NCBI RefSeq assembly: GCF_004377485.1
Contig: NZ_SNTY01000088.1
Coordinates: 38,160-102,159 of the forward strand
DNA from: Alkanindiges illinoisensis
GTDB taxonomy: Bacteria > Pseudomonadota > Gammaproteobacteria > Pseudomonadales > Moraxellaceae
Reading direction: 5' to 3'
Length of the DNA stretch: 64,000 nt
Numbering within the stretch: the stretch's first letter is position 1; every line of letters starts with the position of its first letter. Made by a program: the position numbers and the translations under genes. The notes beneath the pieces are model-generated. The model saw only the letters and a program-made list of their open reading frames with translations. It did not search any database and had not been told where the DNA came from. Shown one piece after another: positions 38,468-48,668 of this stretch.

Positions 38468-38599
38468 GGAAAGTCCTTCAATTTCAGGCAAAACCATCAT
38501 AGATTTTGCCATCATGAGAAATAATAATTTGAGTATAAATTATCGGTTGTTATCTTGCTGTAATTTATCTTACTCGCATTTGTGCTATGTGATGTTGAC

Positions 38600-39361
38600 C
38601 TAACCGCCTGAACTCTTACAAATTGGGCAATTGTTGTCTTTGGCAAATTTGAGTATTCGCTGTTGCATGGTAGTACCATTCCAGAGCAACAGACGATTGG
38701 CCAGCGGAACCTGATCTAAACCCAGATATAGCAAGGCATGATGTGCTTGCAGGCTGGCAATTACGGCAGTGGTTGAAGCCAGCACGCCCGATTCTGCACA
38801 TTGGCGAGTGTCGTCATTTAAGCCATTACCAAACAGACAGCGGTAACAGCCCTGCGCCGGCCTAAAAAAAGCAATCTGCCCTTCCAGCCCAATCGCAGCA
38901 GCAGATAGAAATGGTACATTAGCCTCTACACAAGCCTGATTGATCAGGTCTCTTGTGGCAAAATTATCCGAGCCATCCAGTACCAGATCAATATCAGCCA
39001 GTAATTCGGGCAGACTGGTTAAATCAACTTTTAGGTTAATGGCTTCAAGTTGCGTCCACGGATTAATTTTTTGCAGTTCGCGTATTGCGACTTCAACTTT
39101 TAGCAGCCCAACATCACTGGACTGAAACAAGAATTGCCGTTGTAAGTTGCTTTCTTCAATGGTATCAAAATCAACTAACCGCAAAAACCCTAGACCCGCA
39201 CGTACCAGTATTTGCGCACCCGGATTACCCAAACCACCTGCCCCAATCATTAATACACGGGCATTGGCCAGTTTAAGCTGCGCGTCCATATCCCATTCAG
39301 GCAGCAGAATTTGGCGGCTATAGCGTAGCAGTTCGGGGTCGGAGAGTTGGGTTTTGATCAT
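38600..39361 (-). CDS. moeB: MoeB/ThiF-type adenylyltransferase
   Basis: A 253-residue E1-like enzyme: ELLRYSRQILLPEW, nucleotide loop MIGAGGLGNPGAQIL, DFDTIEESNLQRQFLF, DGSDNFATRDLIN, then CYRCLFG and NCPIC zinc cysteines. It adenylates the C-terminal glycine of MoaD (molybdopterin) or ThiS. There is no rhodanese domain. Active molybdoenzymes in this genome (the gene at 13885) fit a MoeB role, but a ThiF role cannot be excluded. Confidence 0.88.
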   Translation of the reverse strand: MIKTQLSDPELLRYSRQILLPEWDMDAQLKLANARVLMIGAGGLGNPGAQILVRAGLGFLRLVDFDTIEESNLQRQFLFQSSDVGLLKVEVAIRELQKINPWTQLEAINLKVDLTSLPELLADIDLVLDGSDNFATRDLINQACVEANVPFLSAAAIGLEGQIAFFRPAQGCYRCLFGNGLNDDTRQCAESGVLASTTAVIASLQAHHALLYLGLDQVPLANRLLLWNGTTMQQRILKFAKDNNCPICKSSGG

Positions 39362-39586
39362 CAGAAAATATTTAATTAATGAATCAGACTTTCATAATGA
39401 AAATTCATCCCATTATGCAATTTTTTGATCATATTTAAAATTATATTTCGCTTTCTATTTAAAAATTCCGATATCTTCTCAACAACCCCTAGATAGGTTT
39501 TCAAATCCTTATGCTGCAAGTTAAACACTTCCATCTAAAAAACAATCACATCGATACGAGCACCAGACTCCTTAGGCCAAATAGTT

Positions 39587-40186
39587 TTAGCTACAATTGA
39601 ATTCCAGCATTCTATTAATTTGCTTTAAAATATCGGCACGCGCACTTTTCTTTTTAAATATAGTTGGAACATGTAATAGAAAACTTGCCCATTTATATCT
39701 TTCTGTATTTCTATCATTTGACTCTATAAAATCTCTAAGGTCTATAAGAGACTCACGATTAAATGCCCAAAGAGACTTTCCTTTATAACTCAATGAATAG
39801 AACGCATCACTTGGCCAATTTAAAACATAGACTTTCCTTGTCTGACATATCCCGCAAGTAAATGCCCCATTATCAGTATTATGGCTTCTTATCAAATATT
39901 TGGAATGATCCCAATCTTCTGGTTTATAGCCATCAGGTAAGTTGGTTATAGTTGCGGTTGAACCACCATTCAAACTTGCATAATAAGTTGCACCATGCCA
40001 TTTATGCCCACAGTAATCCTCGTGTGTTTTGTATTCAAAACAATTGCTCGCTTTAAAATAAGGAATATCTTTCTTTAACTCAATTTTAACTACTTCGGCA
40101 AATTCAAAAACTGCGTGCCCACCACATAAAGGACAATTTATATCTACTTTATGTGGCATAGGATTCCAGACATATTTGCCAGTCAT
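39587..40186 (-). CDS. Unknown zinc-ribbon protein
   Basis: I do not recognise this 199-residue protein. It has an N-terminal CPLCGG, then further Cys/His (YCGHKWHG at ~58-65) and a CGICQ at ~115, which could form two zinc knuckles. The C-terminal half reads SLSYKGKSLWAFNRESLIDLRDFIESNDR and ends in a basic helical region. AT content is higher than the flanking moeB and prmC, suggesting later acquisition. There is no signal peptide. It stands alone between two housekeeping units. Confidence 0.75.
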   Translation of the reverse strand: MTGKYVWNPMPHKVDINCPLCGGHAVFEFAEVVKIELKKDIPYFKASNCFEYKTHEDYCGHKWHGATYYASLNGGSTATITNLPDGYKPEDWDHSKYLIRSHNTDNGAFTCGICQTRKVYVLNWPSDAFYSLSYKGKSLWAFNRESLIDLRDFIESNDRNTERYKWASFLLHVPTIFKKKSARADILKQINRMLEFNCS

Positions 40187-40231
40187 TTTGATCTCTTTAA
40201 ACTATAATAGATTATCCTGTGAGACTTAACT

Positions 40232-41050
40232 CTATAATTGCCCCAGTGTCACCCGGTCATTACTGCCATAATCTTTTACCGTCTTTACCTCATTAAAGCC
40301 AGCCTGACTAAACAATTGCTGCACGGCCTGCCCCTGATCATAGCCATGCTCTACCAGCAACCATCCAGCAGGTTTTAACCATTGCGGTGATTGCCCAATA
40401 ATCACTTTAAGATCCGCCAAGCCATTATTTTTTGCGGTTAAAGCGGTAATAGGTTCATGGGTTAAATCAATTAAATGCTGGTCTTGCTCATCAATATATG
40501 GCGGATTGGAAACAATCACATCAAATTGATAGTTGCTATTTAAAGCCTGATACCAGCTTCCCTGTAAAAACTCTACATTAGAAATCTGGTTTAACGTTGC
40601 ATTTTGCTGGGCTACCTGTAATGCAGCACTGGAAAAATCAGTGGCAATGATATTTGCTAGCGGACGTTCTTTGGCAATGGACAATGCAATTGCCCCACTA
40701 CCTGTTCCTAAATCCAGAATAGATAAATTTTGTTCTGGATCAATGAGTGCTAAGCCTTGTTCCACCAGAGTTTCGGTATCCGGCCTCGGAATTAAGGTAT
40801 CTGGCGTGACCTTTAACTTTAATGACCAAAACTCCTGCTCGCCCAACACATAAGCTAGCGGTTCGCCTTGTTTTAGCCGCTCAATGCCCTGTAAAAATTG
40901 TTTTTCCTGAAGCAATGTTAATGTCAGGTCAGATTTATATTTTAACGTTAAATGATTAATGCCCAGAATATGCTCAAGCAGCCAGCCACATTCACGGCGC
41001 TCAAAACTATCGGGTTCGCCATAACACTCCAGTGCCTGTGCAATATTCAT
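40232..41050 (-). CDS. prmC: Release factor glutamine methyltransferase
   Basis: A 272-residue PrmC: N-terminal helical domain, then SAM motif ILDLGTGSGAIALSIA and the catalytic NPPY in VSNPPYIDEQD. It methylates the GGQ glutamine of RF1 and RF2. It lies just downstream of prfA on the same strand, the standard pairing, with 131 bases between. Confidence 0.95.
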   Translation of the reverse strand: MNIAQALECYGEPDSFERRECGWLLEHILGINHLTLKYKSDLTLTLLQEKQFLQGIERLKQGEPLAYVLGEQEFWSLKLKVTPDTLIPRPDTETLVEQGLALIDPEQNLSILDLGTGSGAIALSIAKERPLANIIATDFSSAALQVAQQNATLNQISNVEFLQGSWYQALNSNYQFDVIVSNPPYIDEQDQHLIDLTHEPITALTAKNNGLADLKVIIGQSPQWLKPAGWLLVEHGYDQGQAVQQLFSQAGFNEVKTVKDYGSNDRVTLGQL

Positions 41051-41181
41051 TTAATGTGGTGCCTGTAATCTAGCCATAAGCCAAGTCTTCTAAAACCATA
41101 ACTCAGCTTTATAAAGCATTAGCCGAATTTGTCGAAACAGTAGCCAAACTTGTAGTTCGACTAGCTCACTAACCCTCAAAG

Positions 41182-42270
41182 CTAGCCACCGTTTTGCTGG
41201 GCCAGCATCGCCAGCTGATCCGCCTGATATTCGCGGTGCAAGTTATCCAGTAACTCATTTAAGTCACCTTCCATCACAGCATCCAGCTTATATAAGGTCA
41301 GGTTAATGCGGTGATCGGTAATACGACCTTGCGAGTAATTATAAGTGCGAATGCGCTCGGAACGGTCACCCGATCCCACCAGATCACGCCGTGCTTCCGA
41401 AGTTGCCGTTTGCTGCGCAGAACGCTTCGCATCTTCAATACGCGATACCAGCAATGCCATCGCCTTGGCTTTGTTCTTATGCTGGCTGCGTTCATCCTGA
41501 CAGGCCACCACAGTCCCGGTTGGAATATGGGTAATGCGCACAGCCGAGTCGGTTTTGTTAATGTGCTGCCCACCCGCGCCCGATGCACGGTAAGTATCAA
41601 TGCGCAAGTCAGCCGGGTTAATTTCTACCGTATGATCAGTGTCAACTTCAGGTAAAATAGCCACCGTACAGGCAGAAGTATGCACCCGCCCCTGTGATTC
41701 TGTGGCCGGCACGCGCTGTACCCGATGCGCGCCACTTTCAAACTTCAGGCGGCCATACACGCCTTCACCTTCCACCCGGCAAATGATTTCCTTATAGCCG
41801 CCATGCTCGCCTTCATTTTCAGATAACACTTCCACACGCCAGCCTGCACTTTGTGCATAGCGCTCATACATGCGAAACAGGTCACCAGAAAAAATAGCAG
41901 CTTCGTCACCGCCTGTTCCTGCACGAATTTCCAGAAATGCCGAGTTGGCATCGTTAGGGTCCCTGGGAATCATCAAGACATTTAAATCACTTTCCAGTGC
42001 TTCAAGGCGGGCTTTGGCTTCCTGAATTTCTTCTTCGGCCATATCGCGAAACTCAGGGTCTGCACGCATGGCTTCAGCCGTTTCACGGTCTTTTTCTGCC
42101 TGACGATAAGCACCCCAGACCTGGGTAATTTCTTCCAGTTCACTGTGTTCACGCGACAGTTTGCGAAACCGCTGGTTATCAGAAATCACTTCTGCATCAG
42201 ACAGCAGTGCGTTTAATTCTTCATACCGGTCAGACAGTTGATCCAGACGCAAACGGAGTGATGACTTCAT
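41182..42270 (-). CDS. prfA: Peptide chain release factor 1
   Basis: A 362-residue RF1: the stop-codon recognition region, the GGQ in [16 protein letters not shown], and [10 protein letters not shown]. It ends translation at UAA and UAG. The ATG at 42270 gives the family length; the frame to 42339 adds 23 residues without homology. prmC follows. Confidence 0.96.
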   Translation of the reverse strand: MKSSLRLRLDQLSDRYEELNALLSDAEVISDNQRFRKLSREHSELEEITQVWGAYRQAEKDRETAEAMRADPEFRDMAEEEIQEAKARLEALESDLNVLMIPRDPNDANSAFLEIRAGTGGDEAAIFSGDLFRMYERYAQSAGWRVEVLSENEGEHGGYKEIICRVEGEGVYGRLKFESGAHRVQRVPATESQGRVHTSACTVAILPEVDTDHTVEINPADLRIDTYRASGAGGQHINKTDSAVRITHIPTGTVVACQDERSQHKNKAKAMALLVSRIEDAKRSAQQTATSEARRDLVGSGDRSERIRTYNYSQGRITDHRINLTLYKLDAVMEGDLNELLDNLHREYQADQLAMLAQQNGG

Positions 42271-42627
42271 AACCTTGAATAATCTCGCAAAACGGGACAA
42301 AAATAACTTAAGGACTGACACAGTGACAGCCCGATGCAAACAAATTTTTAAGCGGCATAGTGTAAGTCATTCACTGCCTAAAATCCAAAAGACTGCAAAA
42401 ATATTGCAATTGCCTTATTCAGTGGCCTTAATCACATAGTAGGTTGAGAAATCAATATGTGCGTTTTATCGGCAATTAACGGCCAAAATCCATGATTAGC
42501 TCTTTAAGTAGGCTCGAGTTTACGTGATGCACCCAAAGCTATTACTAAATATTACAGTGAAACATTTAGAACAATTAACATTAATTTAACAAGCAGCTCA
42601 GTTGTAGCTGGGATGAGGAGAAAAACT
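42271..42627. other. Intergenic region upstream of prfA
   Basis: This divergent region has no supported gene. It should hold promoters for prfA and for the glycine-zipper gene. hemA, upstream of prfA in many relatives, is not here. Confidence 0.5.
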
Positions 42628-43143
42628 ATGAAATTTACGTCCATTTTATTAGCCGGTGTGCTGTCTGCCACCAGCTTAATCGGAATGAATACGGTTGCCT
42701 ACGCTGACAATACAGGGCGGGTTGCAGCAGCAGGTGCTTTGGGTAGTGTGGTTGGGGCAACTGTTGGCCGTCAACTGGGTGGTGAATCAGGTGCTATGAT
42801 CGGTGCAACCATTGGCGGTGCAGGTGGTTCGGCAGCAGCCAGTGATAAACGCAGCCGCACTGAAAGTGCCGTTGGCGGTGGCTTGGGTGCTGCGGGTGGC
42901 TATACCGTAGGACGTAATACCGGTGTTCGTAATGGCGACCTGATTGGTGCTGCTGTAGGCGCTGCTGGTGGTGCTGCGCTGGGCAATAAAATTGCTCAGG
43001 ACAAAGCTGAAGAAAAAGCTGAACAAGCCCGCCGCGACCGGATTGCTGCACGCAATGCACGTTATGACAGCTGGAATAACGGTAACTGGCAACGTGTAAA
43101 CTACAAGGCTAAAAAACATCGCAAACACCGCCATCATGACTAA
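42628..43143 (+). CDS. Glycine-zipper envelope protein
   Basis: A 171-residue protein with signal peptide (MKFTSILLAGVLSATSL, likely cleavage after AYA). The mature part has several glycine-zipper stretches (AGALGSVVGATVGRQLGG, IGATIGGAGG, GGGLGAAGGYTVG, GAAVGAAGGAALGN) and a very basic C-terminus (KAKKHRKHRHH). Such proteins insert into or bridge the outer membrane. GAGGAG precedes the ATG. Function unknown. Confidence 0.85.
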   Translation: MKFTSILLAGVLSATSLIGMNTVAYADNTGRVAAAGALGSVVGATVGRQLGGESGAMIGATIGGAGGSAAASDKRSRTESAVGGGLGAAGGYTVGRNTGVRNGDLIGAAVGAAGGAALGNKIAQDKAEEKAEQARRDRIAARNARYDSWNNGNWQRVNYKAKKHRKHRHHD

Positions 43144-43166
43144 TTTATCTTAAGATAAATTAACAA

Positions 43167-43197
43167 AAAGGCCACCTTATTTAGGGTGGCCTTTCTT
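43167..43197. terminator. Terminator between convergent genes
   Basis: A stem aaaggccacc / ggtggccttt around ttatttag, with a T-rich tail, serves the glycine-zipper gene and possibly the convergent DUF2057 gene. Confidence 0.88.
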
Positions 43198-43213
43198 ATA
43201 GCTGATATAAATG

Positions 43214-43876
43214 CTAGCGAATGATGAACTGCATGAATTGCTCTCGTTCCTGCTTGCTGGCGTTTTGCCACAGTTGCTTAAGCTGCTCAAGATTATCATT
43301 TGCCCCTGTGGTTGAAACTGTTGAGACTTTAACACTTGAAGTAACGGCTTGACTGTTATTGTCAGTCTGGCTGGTGGTCAGGTCTTTTTGCATTTCCGGC
43401 TTGTTTCTAAAGTCCATTACCCGGTTAAAAAAGCTGCTGCCGAGCATGGGCTTTGGTGCGTTATCCAGTCCCTGTTGCTGGGCAATAACCTTACCCTGCT
43501 CATCAAGCACGGCAATAATGGGTTGCTTGACATAGTCTTTTGCCACATCATAATTTTTGGGTGGATTAACAAGGCTTAAACGGTACGTTTTATTGTCTTC
43601 CAAATTTGCTCGCACGCTTACCACTGCCGACTTTAAAACATCATGGTCGCCATTGGTTAAATTAAACAGTTGCTCATAGCGGACTGCAATCTCATGCGTA
43701 CCGGGATCAAGCTTATAGCTTGTTTTGCTGGAGCGGAAAAAACTACCGTTTACTTCCTGCTGGTCCAGCGCCAGTACTGGAATTTCTTCGGGTGTTACTA
43801 ATGTTACAGCAGCCTGTGCGGAAGTAGCCATAGCCACAACCATGAGTGATAAAACAATCTTGGATAAGGTAACCAC
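43214..43876 (-). CDS. DUF2057 (YccT/CsgI-like) periplasmic protein
   Basis: This ~220-residue protein has a signal peptide (LSKIVLSLMVVAMATSAQA, cleavage before AV) and a DUF2057 domain (EEIPVLALDQQEV, LDPGTHEIAVRYEQLF). E. coli YccT of this family modulates curli assembly. The GTG at 43876 is chosen because AAAGGT lies seven bases before it and the signal peptide then starts properly; an ATG at 43918 has no ribosome site. Confidence 0.82.
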   Translation of the reverse strand: MVTLSKIVLSLMVVAMATSAQAAVTLVTPEEIPVLALDQQEVNGSFFRSSKTSYKLDPGTHEIAVRYEQLFNLTNGDHDVLKSAVVSVRANLEDNKTYRLSLVNPPKNYDVAKDYVKQPIIAVLDEQGKVIAQQQGLDNAPKPMLGSSFFNRVMDFRNKPEMQKDLTTSQTDNNSQAVTSSVKVSTVSTTGANDNLEQLKQLWQNASKQEREQFMQFIIR

Positions 43877-43918
43877 ATGCTGACCTTTTAATTTTGATCT
43901 CAAATTACAAACTTCCAT

Positions 43919-44220
43919 TCATAAAAACAGTTCTACAAATATTGATGCGCACCCGTAGGTATGACTGATGCCAGGAATAATGGGCGCTAGTCTTTCAAAC
44001 ATAACATAATTATTTCAGCAAAGACTAAATCGACACATTCAATTTTGTGATATCAATATCATATTTTATGACATCACACTCACCAATATTAGTTGTTCAA
44101 GATGACAATGTAATGACAATTAACCAGTAAACTCTATTATCTTAAATCGCTTATTTTAAACAAAATAACCTTGAGAGCCTGAGATATAATGGCACTCAGG
44201 TAATAACTGTGAGATGACGT
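43919..44220. other. Divergent promoter region
   Basis: An AT-rich stretch between the DUF2057 gene and yccS, without coding signal or clear hairpin. Confidence 0.45.
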
Positions 44221-46401
44221 GTGCAAAAGCTGGCAGCAAAAATTATCAGGGTCAGTTATAACTCTGCCTATATGTATGCCTTGCGCATGATGATTGCTTT
44301 TGCAGGTACGGCTTTTTTCCCTTATTTAATTGATCGGCAAATTTTAACCATTCCTTTAACATTGGGTGTGGTTGCTGCGGGTATCAGCAATATTGATGAC
44401 CGCTTTTCAGTGCATTTGCGCAATCTGTTTTATACCTATATTGGCTTTTTTGTGGCAGCCAGTTCGGTACAGCTATTGTTCCCCTATCCGGTACTGTTTG
44501 CCCTTGGCCTGATTGCTTCCTGTATTGTATTTATTTTGCTGGGTTCACTTGGCCCGCGCTATGCCACCATTTCCTATGGTTCACTGGTAGTAGCAGTTTA
44601 TGCCATGCTGGGTGTTCACCTGTTTGACAACTGGTATGAGCAACCCCTGTATCTGGTCGCAGGCGCAGTATGGTATGGCTTATTAACCTCTATCAGCTAT
44701 CTGGTTTTTCCGGTACGCAATCTGGATGACAACCTAAGCGCCTGCTATAACAAGCTGGGTGCTTTTTTATATGCAAAATCCAATCTGTTTGATGCCGATC
44801 TGAATGCACAGGAATTTGATCAGGCACTGATTGACTTATCCTTATGCAATAGCAAGCTGGTTGCCATACTCAATGCAACCCGGATTTCCCTGCTCACACG
44901 GCTTAAGGGAGACCGGGGCCAGAAAGATACCCGACGCAACCTGCACTATTATTTCGTGGCACAGGATATCCATGAACGTGGTGATTCAGCGCATATTGAC
45001 TACCAGACACTGGCGCGTGAATTTCGTTATAGCGATATTTTGTTCCGTTTTCAGCGCCTGCTGAGCACACAATCCAGAGCCTGCATGGAACTGGCAAAAT
45101 GCATTCGCTTGCATCGCCCGTATAAACATAATCCACGCTTTGCCCGTGCTTTTGAGCGTTTAAAGCAATCCATTCATTCACAATATGATCAGGGTCGTAA
45201 CTTAATTCACTTAAATGCATTAACGCTGATTTTAACCAACTTAAAGGAAATAGACGCCCAGCTTGCCAACATGGAAACCGAGCGTTCCTTCCTGCAGAAA
45301 AATTTTGACCGTAATGATATTAACCAGCAGTTACGGGATGACAGCCTGCAAGGCTTTGCGGATATCTGGCAACGCATTCGGCAAAACTTAAGTCCTGAAT
45401 CGGTATTGTTTCGCCATGCAGTACGCCTGTCACTGGTATTGCTGCTGGCTTATATTTTTATTCAGGTGACAGGGCTTGAATATGGGTACTGGATTTTGCT
45501 CACAGCGCTGTTTGTCAGCCAGCCCAACTTTAATGCGACCCAGCGACGCCTAAAATTGCGGATTACCGGTACATTGGCTGGCGTGCTGATTGGCCTGCCG
45601 ATTTTATATTTTGTGCCTAGTGTGGAAGGACAGCTGGTGGTACTGATCATTGCTGGCGTGCTGTTTTTTGAACTGCGTAGCCGCCAGTATGCACAGGCCA
45701 CTGCATTCATTACCCTGCTGGCACTAATCAATTTTAATCTGGACGGTTCGGGTTTTGATGCTGCCCTACCACGCATTACCGATACCATCATTGGCTGTTT
45801 TTTTGCCTGGCTTGGTGTGAGTTTTATCTGGCCAGACTGGAAGTTTCGCCGCCTGCCACGACTGGTGAACCGGGCCTTAACTGCACAGTGTAACTATCTG
45901 GCTGCTGTGGTTCGGCAGTATCATGCAGGCAAAAGCAATGACATGGATTACCGCATCAAACGACGGGCGGCCCACAATTCCGATGCAGAACTGGCCTCTT
46001 TTATTTCAACATTGGCGACTGAACCAGACCAGGATGCCATTCAGGTGAGTCAGTGCTTCCGCTTTTTATGCTTAAACCATACTTTTTTAAGCTATATTTC
46101 TGCGCTGGGTGCGCATCGGGAAGAACTTAAGGATAAAGAAGTGCTGTCGCTACTGGATCAGGTGCTGGTGAATATTCAGGGTGCCTTACTCCATGCGCAA
46201 ACACCTAAACCGGCACTCCAGCATACCACCGAACTGCTCACCCTGCGCCTGCAAAATATGAGTGCCCAAACTGGTAGCCGTGAGCAACTGGTTTTGCAAC
46301 AAATTCGCTTACTGATGAGTGTCTTGCCGGAATTTGCCACCTTAAATCAAAGTTTGAGTTATGACGATCATTCCGATGCCAGTGCGCTTGCACCATTGTA
46401 A
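44221..46401 (+). CDS. yccS: YccS-family inner-membrane protein
   Basis: A 726-residue protein with two sets of hydrophobic helices (about residues 20-165 and 400-540) and long soluble regions, the layout of YccS/FUSC-like proteins. VRLSLVLLLAYIF, SQPNFNATQRRLKLRITGT and LVFPVRNLDDN are familiar YccS stretches. The family is proposed to be transporters related to aromatic-acid exporters; function is unproven. The start is GTG with a weak ribosome site. Confidence 0.88.
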   Translation: MQKLAAKIIRVSYNSAYMYALRMMIAFAGTAFFPYLIDRQILTIPLTLGVVAAGISNIDDRFSVHLRNLFYTYIGFFVAASSVQLLFPYPVLFALGLIASCIVFILLGSLGPRYATISYGSLVVAVYAMLGVHLFDNWYEQPLYLVAGAVWYGLLTSISYLVFPVRNLDDNLSACYNKLGAFLYAKSNLFDADLNAQEFDQALIDLSLCNSKLVAILNATRISLLTRLKGDRGQKDTRRNLHYYFVAQDIHERGDSAHIDYQTLAREFRYSDILFRFQRLLSTQSRACMELAKCIRLHRPYKHNPRFARAFERLKQSIHSQYDQGRNLIHLNALTLILTNLKEIDAQLANMETERSFLQKNFDRNDINQQLRDDSLQGFADIWQRIRQNLSPESVLFRHAVRLSLVLLLAYIFIQVTGLEYGYWILLTALFVSQPNFNATQRRLKLRITGTLAGVLIGLPILYFVPSVEGQLVVLIIAGVLFFELRSRQYAQATAFITLLALINFNLDGSGFDAALPRITDTIIGCFFAWLGVSFIWPDWKFRRLPRLVNRALTAQCNYLAAVVRQYHAGKSNDMDYRIKRRAAHNSDAELASFISTLATEPDQDAIQVSQCFRFLCLNHTFLSYISALGAHREELKDKEVLSLLDQVLVNIQGALLHAQTPKPALQHTTELLTLRLQNMSAQTGSREQLVLQQIRLLMSVLPEFATLNQSLSYDDHSDASALAPL

Positions 46402-46612
46402 TGCCGCTGAGCTGCTTAGAGCCTCACCTTGACATGGTAGGGGTCGCTGCCTCAGGTTAATAGATTTTAAATTCGTGATTGCAAATACAAAGTAAAGGTG
46501 TCGGTCTTTTTAATAAAGCTTTTAAAAACCCAGCAAGAAAGCAACAGTGTAATTACAGGTCAGCATGCCTAAATAAGGATTCATTTCTATTCGGTAGCGA
46601 GGTTGATTGCAC

Positions 46613-47434
46613 ATGACTTCTTGGCTTAAAGATGCATTTTTTCAGGTGGCCACGCATCCCAAGCAAATCAGTACAGGCCCAATGCATGTACCCGTACGTT
46701 ATTTTGATGCATCCAGCCTGATTGCCTTTTTTATGGTGGACTATGCCAAGGCGAGTGCGCTGGTTGATGTAACAGGCATTGAAGTGGTTCCTGTTACTGA
46801 AAACAAGGCATTGTTTGCGCTGGCTTTCTATGAATACCGCAGCCTGACAGACGGTGCGCCCTATAATGAAGTGGGAGCCTGTGTGGTGGTCCAACCCAAA
46901 GGCATGAAACCTGCCAAGCATCCCCTGATGGAATTGTCCTTGCCACCGGACCGCCGCCAGACTGGCATGCATATTCTGCATTTGCCCGTGACGACAGTAG
47001 AGGCCTGCGCTGCTGGCAAGGAAATCTGGGGCTATCCCAAATTTGTAACCTCCATTAATTTTAGCCTAAGTGACAAGGAATTTAGCGGTCAGGTGATGCA
47101 TCAGGATCGTCCTCAGTCGTCCTTACTTAGCTTAACCGGAAAACTGGGTATGGGTTTGCCTGCACCGTGGGCTGACTTGGTACTTTATTCCAGTTTGAAT
47201 GACCAGTTGATCCGTGCAACTGCCAATACCCGTACGCTGGATGGTGCTACCTTCGCTACAGCAGGTAGCCTGAAGTTATCGCTTGATCTGGTGAGTGGAC
47301 ATCCGATGGCAGAAGCATTGAACCAGCTAGACCTTGACGGTGCCTCGCCCATTTCAGCCACTTATACTCAAAGCCTGCAATTGCGTTTAAATGAAGGTGT
47401 GGTGGTGGAAACTGAAGAAAACCCTACTAAATGA
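46613..47434 (+). CDS. Acetoacetate-decarboxylase-like protein
   Basis: A 273-residue protein of the ADC superfamily: RYFDASSLIAFFMVDYAKA near the N-terminus, EYNEVGACVVV-like strand, and GKEIWGYPKF at ~135-144. K143 is at the Schiff-base lysine position. In the classic enzyme the next residue is also Lys and lowers its pKa; here it is Phe, so ordinary acetoacetate decarboxylation is doubtful. ATG at 46613 is preferred over TTG at 46607. Expressed alone with a strong terminator. Confidence 0.82.
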   Translation: MTSWLKDAFFQVATHPKQISTGPMHVPVRYFDASSLIAFFMVDYAKASALVDVTGIEVVPVTENKALFALAFYEYRSLTDGAPYNEVGACVVVQPKGMKPAKHPLMELSLPPDRRQTGMHILHLPVTTVEACAAGKEIWGYPKFVTSINFSLSDKEFSGQVMHQDRPQSSLLSLTGKLGMGLPAPWADLVLYSSLNDQLIRATANTRTLDGATFATAGSLKLSLDLVSGHPMAEALNQLDLDGASPISATYTQSLQLRLNEGVVVETEENPTK

Positions 47435-47438
47435 GCAA

Positions 47439-47483
47439 AAAAAGGCCAGTGATCCGATATATATAATCGGCACTGGCCTTTTT
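47439..47483. terminator. Bidirectional terminator
   Basis: A 13-bp stem (aaaaaggccagtg / cactggccttttt) lies between the ADC-like gene and the convergent ftsY. The loop itself contains a short ccgat / atcgg stem. Confidence 0.93.
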
Positions 47484-47510
47484 AATTTAATGAGCAGTTA
47501 AAGTAATTTA

Positions 47511-48668
47511 TTAACGCTCATCGGTCTGGAATAACGCCGCTACAAACGACTTGGCAGAAAACGGACGCAGGTCATCAATTTTCTCACCGACACCAATAAA
47601 GCGAATCGGTACATTGGTGCGGCTGGCAATATTAAACAGCACGCCGCCCTTGGCCGTACCATCCAGCTTGGTAATGGTTAAACCCGTTAAGCCTACTGCA
47701 CTATCAAATTCCTGCACCTGATTAATGGCGTTCTGGCCAGTCCCGGCGTCCACCACCAGCATAATTTCATGTGGCGCGGTCGCATCAATTTTCTGCATCA
47801 CGCGCTTTACTTTTTTCAGCTCTTCCATCAGGTTGCTTTTGGTATGCAAACGGCCAGCAGTATCGGCAATTAATACATCAATGCCACGCGCACGCGCACT
47901 TTCAAAGGCATCAAAAATCACCGAAGCGCTGTCAGCACCATGGCCCTGTGCCACTACGGGGATATTGTTACGTTCGCCCCAGATCTGCAACTGCTCGGTG
48001 GCCGCTGCACGGAAGGTGTCACCCGCAGCCAGCATGACTTTTTTGCCTTCGCCCTGCAAACGCTTGGCCAGCTTGCCAATGGTGGTGGTTTTGCCAACAC
48101 CGTTTACGCCCACCATTAAAATCACGAACGGTCTTTTATTGCTATCAATATGCAGTGGCTTAACCCGTGGAGCCAGCAGAGTCACCAGTTCTTCCTGCAA
48201 TGCCTTATACAGTGCATTGGAATAAATCAGCTCTTTACGTTCGGTGCGTTCGGTCAGGTTTTGAATAATAGTACGGGTTGCATCAACACCAATATCCGCT
48301 ACCAGTAACTGGGTTTCGACTTCTTCCAAAAGCTCGTCATCAATTTCCTTGCCACCAATAAGAATATTGACCATGCCTTCGGTAAAGCTTTTGCGTGATT
48401 TGCTTAAGCCTGCTTTCATGCGACCAAAAAAACCACCGCTTTCTACACTGCTATCAGTGTCAGACAGTGGCGCTGTTACTGACGATGACGCTGCTGGCAC
48501 TGATGACACTGTTACTTGCTGTGCTGGTGTTGCGGCTGCACGCTCTGCAATACGCGGTGTTTCGATCACAGGAATATCGACTGTGGGCAGGCTGGGCAAG
48601 GTAACGTCATCATCACCAATATCGGCATCAATAACGAAAGTTTTCTGATCGGGTTGCTGAGGTTGCAT
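47511..48668 (-). CDS. ftsY: Signal recognition particle receptor FtsY
   Basis: A 385-residue SRP receptor. An acidic N-terminal A region (~1-80) is followed by the NG domain: GVNGVGKTTTIGKLA (G1), DTFRAAATEQLQIW, DTAGRLHTKSNLMEEL (G3), TKLDGTAKGG (G4) and FIGVGEKIDDLRPF. It docks SRP-bound ribosomes at the membrane with Ffh. The ATG at 48668 has GGAG five bases upstream; a GTG at 48692 does not. Confidence 0.96.
   Translation of the reverse strand: MQPQQPDQKTFVIDADIGDDDVTLPSLPTVDIPVIETPRIAERAAATPAQQVTVSSVPAASSSVTAPLSDTDSSVESGGFFGRMKAGLSKSRKSFTEGMVNILIGGKEIDDELLEEVETQLLVADIGVDATRTIIQNLTERTERKELIYSNALYKALQEELVTLLAPRVKPLHIDSNKRPFVILMVGVNGVGKTTTIGKLAKRLQGEGKKVMLAAGDTFRAAATEQLQIWGERNNIPVVAQGHGADSASVIFDAFESARARGIDVLIADTAGRLHTKSNLMEELKKVKRVMQKIDATAPHEIMLVVDAGTGQNAINQVQEFDSAVGLTGLTITKLDGTAKGGVLFNIASRTNVPIRFIGVGEKIDDLRPFSAKSFVAALFQTDER

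Noticed and set aside
41122..41175. Possible degenerate copy of the 93-bp repeat between prmC and prfA
   Set aside because: Shares only short gtcgaa / ttcga pieces and lacks the terminal repeats and TA ends.
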